This document shows positions 57,704 through 64,000 of a stretch of 64,000 nucleotides of DNA, one piece after another. The notes below the pieces were generated by a model that saw only the letters and a list, made by a program, of their open reading frames with translations, was not told where the DNA came from and ran no database searches. The position numbers and the translations under genes were made by a program. Source of the stretch: Rutstroemia sp. NJR-2017a BVV2 (lineage: Eukaryota > Ascomycota > Leotiomycetes > Helotiales > Rutstroemiaceae); NCBI GenBank assembly GCA_002946415.1, contig NJPS01000054.1, positions 868,001 to 932,000 on the forward strand. Direction: 5' to 3'. Numbering within the stretch: position 1 is the stretch's first letter; the number at the start of each line of letters is the position of its first letter.

Positions 57704-60700
57704 ATGCTCGACCAGCTTTCGCCCGTTGCTCCTGCGAGAGTACGAGTGGTGCTTTTACCAATTGGTCAAATCAAACGTGCAAGATTCTTGAGTTTCGTGG
57801 AAAGACTCCAACCGCACAATGTCGTTGTACTGGGGGACATCAGTCCCGATTCACGCCCGAACAGAAGTAAGGCCAGGCACTGTCTTTGTGGGCTTGCCTG
57901 TACCTTATATGCTAACCTATGATAGATATGTTCTTCCCATTAGCGTTTCCTTTAGGAATGATTGTTTACGACCTTACGACCCATTATCCCCCTCCTTCGC
58001 ACACCGCATTATCCCCTTTCGAGCTCTACAGGGAACCACTAGTTATCATAGCTCTGGCAGATGGCGCGGAGCTTCAGCATACATCCTACAAAGACACGAA
58101 TGGAGGAACTGTGAACGGCAGTGGAATATCCCGGCTAGACCAAAATGTGCGTGAGCTGTATCAGGATCTAGAGGATTTGAGGGATAGGTATACAAAGGCT
58201 CTAGTTCACCAAGTCCTGGTCTTCGACTACAAGCATGAGGGCTCTGCAGCCCCTCTACCAGAAGGCTTGATTCCTATACCTACCCCAGCTCAATGCGGAA
58301 TCACGACCATGAAGACTATGATGTGCGACATATCGGCCTTGCTTTTAGCAGAAATGACCACCTCCGCAAAGGCACTGCAGGCACTTAGCACAATCGAATC
58401 GCCCAGCCTAACACTTGCAAGCAGTCAATATAATGGAAATAGCTGGGCCATAGGATCACCAGACGCGGGTCCTTCCAGACGAAGTTCTCAAATGTCACAA
58501 ATATCTCTTCCACGGGATGATTCAAGGTCCGGATCACCAGCTACCGCTATTGACCGCAACAATCACCGCATGTCAATGCCTGTTCAGCTTCGTTCTACCG
58601 GGTCAGACTCTGGCAATTCCTCTCCTTTAGGCCGTTCTGGGAGCCCTGCGACGACTACAACTCGCACAGAATCAGCTACAACATTTGACGATATAGTGGG
58701 TCCTGACAACACGCTGAGTATTAAAAACCTTCCGGCTCGACTGGGAACACCAAATAGAGAGCGCAGCAGAGATCGGCTATCGATGGTAGGTTTTGGTTCT
58801 GGAAGCGTTAGCGAGCGCTCAAGAAACAAAGGGAAGAGTCGTGTGGGCATTGTTCTTGGATCAATGTATATGATGGCTGGTAGATGGAATGACGCCCTGC
58901 GAGAATCGGTGGAGAATGCCGCTATTGCTAAGGCTAATCTTGATCATTTATGGCACGCCAAAGCTCTTGATAATATTCTAGTGAGCATACTCATGCTTGC
59001 TTGGGCAGGATTTGACTTTCAGATCCCGGCAATATGCTATGTATCTGCCGAAAAGGCACCACCAGCATCATCTACTGCCGATACGAAGAACCCTACCAAC
59101 CGACTTGTATCCTTACAAAATCTTGCAGCGCTTTTGCCGGAGTTGTTGGACAGAATATTGAATCTTTACACTAGAGCTGCCAATAACACTGGGGAAGCTA
59201 TGCCTCAGTATCCGTTCTCTGAGACAGCTATCCGTTATGCGAAACTGTCTTCCGCAATCCATACTGGCGGGGGGCATTTGAACGATGAAGTTTTGCAGCT
59301 CATAGTTCTTGGGACCCCCTTCAAGAAGGCCCCCTACCTTGCGACTCCGCGATTAAACATCCAGCCAACTCGAGGAGAAATCCTGAAAACTATTTTGAGA
59401 GCTTTTCCGGTCTATTCATCAACCGACAATCTAGCTGTTGTAGATCGTATAATAGTCTTGAGCGGCATTGCGTCCGTCCTTGGCTTCTTAGGTTACAACA
59501 GAAAGAAGGCGATGGTTATACGAGAGTTAGTTTCCGTGCTAGTTCCTGCCCTCGTTCAGGCTAGACTGAGAGGTGCTGCTGAGATGGGTGTTCACCCAGC
59601 TGCTGGTCTGGCTGCTTTGAGTGCGAATGGAAATACTAATGGCTCGGGAGCTCTAGAGCTGGGCGAGAGCGACGTTGAGAACGGAGTTGATGCATTCCTT
59701 AGTTTGTTGGGTCAAACCTATGGTGTTGTCGCCTCTCAACCACCCCCTAACTCTGCGGACAGCGATGGAGACACCAATGAAGCTATCATTGCCAGAATCC
59801 TTCATGATGCTTCTGTACGTGCTTTTGGGAGTCAAGCGCTGAAGATGGACGTCTTGAGGTCATGTATCAATCTCTCTGAAGCTCTTCCAGATTTTCAAGG
59901 TGTTCTCAAATTCACCGCGGATTTGCTTAGAACCGCTGGGAGTGGGATAGCCCCTGGCGCCCGCAGCGAAGATGCCTCGCCAAACATGATTCGGGAAGAA
60001 CAGATCCGGTTAATGAGTAATATTACTCGCACCCTTGGCGCTGCGAGAAACTTGGGGGTCCACGATCTATGGGCCGAATACTGGGACGAGTTTTTGGTCC
60101 GAGGGGTTGAGCTTGAGGCTTTACCCGCTTCAACAACTCCTATTCCACGCACACGTGGTGAGCTTCCCGATGGAGAAACGATCGCTACATCCAGAGAAAT
60201 AAATCCTTTCATTTACAACCCCTTCCTACGACCTGCAAATGCTTCTATCGCCGACCATATGATGGTAGCAGGCGAAAATGCGGTATTTAAGGTGACTTTA
60301 CAAAACCCATACGAATTTGATGTTGAGGTAGAAAGCATCAAGCTTGAATCAGAAGGTGCCGATTTCGAATCTTCCATACAATCAACGGTCATTGGCCCGT
60401 ATCGCACGCAGATTCTGACTATCAGCGGAACCCCGCAAGAACCAGGATCACTAAAGATCACTGGCTGCATTGTCAGAGTAAAAGGCTGCAGAGAGCGACG
60501 TTTTCCTATATTCTCGGACCCCTGGTCGCCACAAGGAGATATCAAGATCAAAACCATTGGGGTTGCTAAGATCTTTGGTCCTAAGCCTCGTCCGACAAGC
60601 GTTGGCTCCACCTCGTCAAATGTCACTCCATGGGGTGTAACACCTCCTTTGCCAACATCGCTGGGCCTAAACGTAATTGATAGACAGCCTATCGTGGCCA

Positions 60701-62157
60701 TAAGGTCGACAACTCTTTCACAGTCAGCATTGATGGTGTTGGAAGGAGAACGACAGAAGTTCTCAATCACTTTAGAAAATAGATCTACTCATACGCCTGT
60801 GGACTTACTCATGTTTTCCTTCAAAGATTCAACGCAGGCACCGTTACAGACTGCAATGAGCAATCGTGAAGCATCACCAGCCGAATTATACGAATACGAG
60901 CTTATTTTAGCACGGAAACCAGCATTACGCTACGTGCCGCGACCAGGCGAGCAGCCTTACATTGCTCCTGGAGGTACTGCAACAGTCGATATAGAAATTC
61001 TTGGTAAACCCGGTCTTACAAGTGCTACTGTGCAAATCGATTATGCTCATCTTGGTGTACCGCAATCAGATATACAGGATGGATTCCACACTCGTCAAGT
61101 CAGCTTACCACTTACTATTACCGTGAACGCAAGCATCGAACTTATCAGGATGGATGTGCTACCATTCACTGGGCAATTACCGGTATCGTTGTGGGATAAG
61201 ATTGAAGGCACGGCCATGTCCCAAGATTTCACCCCGCAGGATCATTGTCTTCTGATCCTCGATCTTCGAAATGCTTGGCCAAGTAGCATACATGTCTCGA
61301 TTGATATCGAGAAGGGAGGCAAAATCGAAGAGGAAGTCTTCCCAGGAAATACATCTCGAGTGATGTTTCCCATTCCCCGTATATACCTTGAAAATCCGAC
61401 GGCCTCAATTCCAGCTATTGATCCATCTCGTCAACGGCAATTCGTCGTAAGCGCAAGTCGAATATCAGCAGATTCAGAACGTGCTACACGAGAATCCTTT
61501 TGGTTCCGTGAAGCGATTCTCAAAATTCTGCACGGTACTTGGGAAACCCGATCTGGTGTCCACCGAAAAGGAGACATCGAGCTTCGTGGACTCCGACTAA
61601 GTCAACGTGTGATTGACGCCATAAGGATTGATGACATCTCCGTCGACTTCATCATCAACGGTACATCCGGCACAAAACACCATATCAACACCGACAGCTT
61701 TTCGGAGATCAAGGTGAAAATCATAAATCGATCGCCACAACCAATCCACCCACTTCTCCGTCTGCAACCTTCCATTCGCAATCACTCCCTCACACAGACC
61801 CTCGACATGTCAAAGAAGTTTGTCTGGAATGGAGTGCTTCAGCAAACGTTGCCCCAAATTCCAGCACATGACTCTATTGAAGTCATCATGGGGATGACGC
61901 CTCTTTGTCGAGGTGAATTCGAGTTGAGCGCTTCGGTGGAAGAAGCCAGATTGATTAACGCCCCAAAAGAAGACGCTGAGAAGGAAATCAAATTAGCTGC
62001 AAGAACAAGAGCGGATACGAACAATTTAATGGATACGGTGCTGAGTGCGAAGGAGAGGAAGATTTGGCATTCGAGAGAACCTTGTTTGCTTGTGGTGGAG
62101 GACGAAAGTAGTGAGGAGAGTGGAGATGAGGATGAAGAAGGTGGGAAGGATGCGTAA
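57704..62157 (+). CDS. TRAPPII complex subunit Trs120 / TRAPPC9, 1464 aa
   Basis: Exon 1 is 57704-57866 and exon 2 is 57926-62157. The join links LGDISPDSRPNR to NMFFPLAFPLG. The start MLDQLSPVAPARVRVVLLPI and the phrases RFLSFVERLQPHNVVVLGD are the usual N-terminus of filamentous-fungal Trs120. The long middle and C-terminal parts combine alpha-solenoid stretches (for example AGRWNDALRESVENA near 330) with beta-sandwich domains that contain VFKVTLQNPYEFDVEVESI. A Ser-rich insertion lies at about 225-320, and the C-terminus is highly acidic. Trs120 is a specific subunit of TRAPPII, the exchange factor for the Ypt31/32 (Rab11) GTPases at the late Golgi; the Aspergillus orthologue is HypA, needed for polarised hyphal growth. 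It is convergent with the endoglucanase gene. Confidence 0.95.
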
Positions 62158-62721
62158 TGACTTGCGGATGTACATTTACATGATTTTATGTATGAAAGAG
62201 GAGCAGATGGATGAATTGATGAGACAATGGGATTTTGAATACACAATGCCATGAGAGATAGAGTGGGCTAAGAAGGATCGCTAGAAGAGAGGTGGGTGGT
62301 GAAAAGGGGAAAATGCTAGATGAGATGAGATACCATAAATGGAGCGTGTAATTCTATCTCGGGTCCTTGTCCATCACTGTGCTGCTGTCCATACTGACCG
62401 GTGATGTCGCCACACACACCCTAGGAATTCATTGTACTTGCTTAGTCCTCCTACACTCAGTCCTTAGAGTAATGACATCTATGCGATAAATTGTGCCCAC
62501 GCAGATCTCACTCACTACTCAGAAAATCACATCAAAACACAGCAAATATGCTTCTCCGCTCTTAACTCCACATGCATTTGAGAAGACATAAGCAGGACAA
62601 CGGTGAGTCTGAATGTTTGCAAAATTGGATTCGCATATCGACTATGTACTATTGCATTCTGTATGTACTTCTTCCTTATTCCACCTCATATTTACATTCG
62701 ACCACCGTGTCACCATGTCAC
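62158..62721. other. convergent spacer between Trs120 and endoglucanase genes
   Basis: 564 bp between two 3' ends, so it should contain both terminators. No gene or repeat was seen. Confidence 0.55.
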
Positions 62722-64000
62722 TTAGTATCTCCCATACCCTTTCACTGTCGCTGGTCCCGATCTCTGCAACGTCTTCGGCAATAGCGGTTGGATCGTAGCA
62801 TTCCACACCGTAGTGTACAATCTAAATTCACACCAAAGGTCAGCACAAAAGCATCTCCAGAACCGCTTTTCTTTCGCATATCTCATCTCCGGACGAAGAA
62901 TCCCCTGCACCAAAAAGAAATGCTGAGACTTACCCCGGACTTCCATCCGCCGCCAAACTACCCGGTTCCAACGAACCCCACTGCTGCGAATCCGTACAGC
63001 ACGGCGAATTCGTTCCCCAGAACGGCCCCGCCGCCCACGCCGTCCATCCAATATACTCGTCGTTCTGCGCCATGTAGTTGATGATGCCCTGCAGGTACGG
63101 CTTACATTCGGTGCCGTTGGAGGCACCGAACTCGGTGATCATGGCTTTGAGATGGTTGGTTTTCAGCCAGCTAGTCAGGTTGGCGAGGTAGTCGGGGGCG
63201 GAGCTGGAGCACAGGGAGTGGCCGCCGGAGAAGTCGACGTCCAGGTATTCGTGGATGTCAATTGCTGGGAGGGGGGTTAGTTTAGATGGGGGAAGGGGGG
63301 AGTGAGGGTGTGGAATGGAAATGAGGGGATGTACCGGTGTTCTTGATGGGGTCGTTGAGTTTTTGGAGGAGGGCACTGGAGGGATCGCTTCCTTGGGTCC
63401 AGGAGTGACCGCCAGTCCAGGAGTTACCTGGTGCGAGAATCCTTCACGATATTAGCAATGTCAGCTGATATGCATCTTATCAGCTTCACTTACAGATTCT
63501 TCGCGCCCGTCTTGCGAATAGCAGTAATAGCAGCCTGGTTATTCGCCAGCACAAGACTAGTCGGCATATCATGCGGCTACAACCCAGTCGTTAGCCTTAC
63601 TCCTTTCTTCTAAAATTACAGAAACTCACCTCGTTCATAAGAGCAAAAATAACCTTAGTGTTATTCTTGAATCGCTTTGCAAGCGCGCCCCAGAAAGCAC
63701 CAAATTGAGCAGTGGTTGCTGCGGTGGGATCACTCGTGTTGCCGATTACGGATCCGGAGAATGGTTGGGAGGAGGGGTCATTGTAGCGCATGTAGTTGTG
63801 GGGGTCGATGATGGCGTAGGAGGATTTGTTGAGGGTGATGTAGTTGATGGCATCGGCGTAGTAGGAGAAGTGCTGGGTGGGGTTAGAGTTTGGTGATCTG
63901 GGAAGCGGAAAGGGAAGGGGGTGAGGTGACGAAGAATCTTACAGTTTCGTTGAAGGTGGCGCCCAGGCCAGTAGCCAAGGGGCACATTCGCTCCAAGAGG
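62722..64000 (-). CDS. GH5 endo-beta-1,4-glucanase (cellulase), 5' end beyond the window
   Basis: Partial gene. Minus-strand exons visible here: >64000-63943, 63872-63630, 63576-63494, 63441-63335, 63264-62934 and 62821-62722. The joined frame gives 307 residues of the (beta/alpha)8 catalytic domain. It includes the acid/base Glu in LMNEPHDMP, split by the intron at 63577-63629, and the nucleophile Glu in MITEFGAS. Subfamily phrases are AIIDPHNY, NSWTGGHSWTQG, AIDIHEYLDVDFSG, EYIGWTAWAAGPFWGT and SLEPGSLA. The pattern fits subfamily GH5_5, the secreted EGII/Cel5A-type fungal cellulases. The C-terminus ends shortly after the domain, so any cellulose-binding module would be N-terminal, outside the window; signal peptide and start are not visible. 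It cuts internal bonds in cellulose outside the cell. Confidence 0.95.

Noticed and set aside
1..64000. CRISPR arrays, prophage, insertion sequences, intact transposons
   Set aside because: No regularly spaced repeats, transposase, reverse transcriptase, integrase or phage genes were seen; the DNA is eukaryotic.

Overview
The window looks like nuclear DNA of a filamentous ascomycete (Pezizomycotina). The genes are split by many short GT-AG introns of about 50-100 nt, often with CTAAC-like branch points. The gene set fits as well: NAD-dependent formate dehydrogenase, a CYP52-type P450, a Zn2Cys6 regulator, Kar9, the TRAPPII subunit Trs120, a GPI-anchored wall protein and a secreted GH5 cellulase. 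A Leotiomycetes (Helotiales-like) source is my guess from general resemblance and is not proven here. Intergenic spacers are long, up to 5 kb, and nothing points to a plasmid, a prophage, CRISPR or an intact transposon.

Layout, left half. An unrecognised 274-residue protein (292-1113) is followed by a 3 kb spacer with microsatellites and then formate dehydrogenase (4178-5875), whose first intron carries a long hairpin. A 5.2 kb gene-poor stretch follows, part of it strikingly purine-rich. Next come a seven-helix membrane protein with a long cytoplasmic tail (11091-13319), an MFS exporter and a P450 side by side (16125-20671), and a tRNA-Gly(GCC) with an intron. Then come an NTF2-like protein (minus strand) and an RBR E3 ligase (minus strand), the latter divergent from a dolichyldiphosphatase, and a secreted subtilase (28852-31728).

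Layout, right half. A problematic open frame broken by two TGA codons lies at 32073-33469. It precedes an 18-exon proton-translocating NAD(P) transhydrogenase (34344-38837) that needs a 4-nt microexon, and a 1301-residue Kar9 on the minus strand. After a 3.5 kb spacer come a GPI-anchored secreted protein, a small CYSTM-like membrane protein, an F-box protein, a Zn2Cys6 protein whose zinc cluster lies at its C-terminus, Trs120 and, convergent with it, a GH5 endoglucanase cut by the right edge.

The genes do not form one pathway. Most are housekeeping genes: redox metabolism, N-glycosylation lipid recycling, ubiquitination, Golgi traffic and spindle positioning. The plausible functional neighbours are the MFS exporter with the P450 (detoxification or a small secondary-metabolism pair), and the secreted subtilase and endoglucanase as separate parts of an extracellular degradative repertoire. 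Exon models were built by hand from frame continuity, splice consensus and remembered family patterns; no alignment was run.
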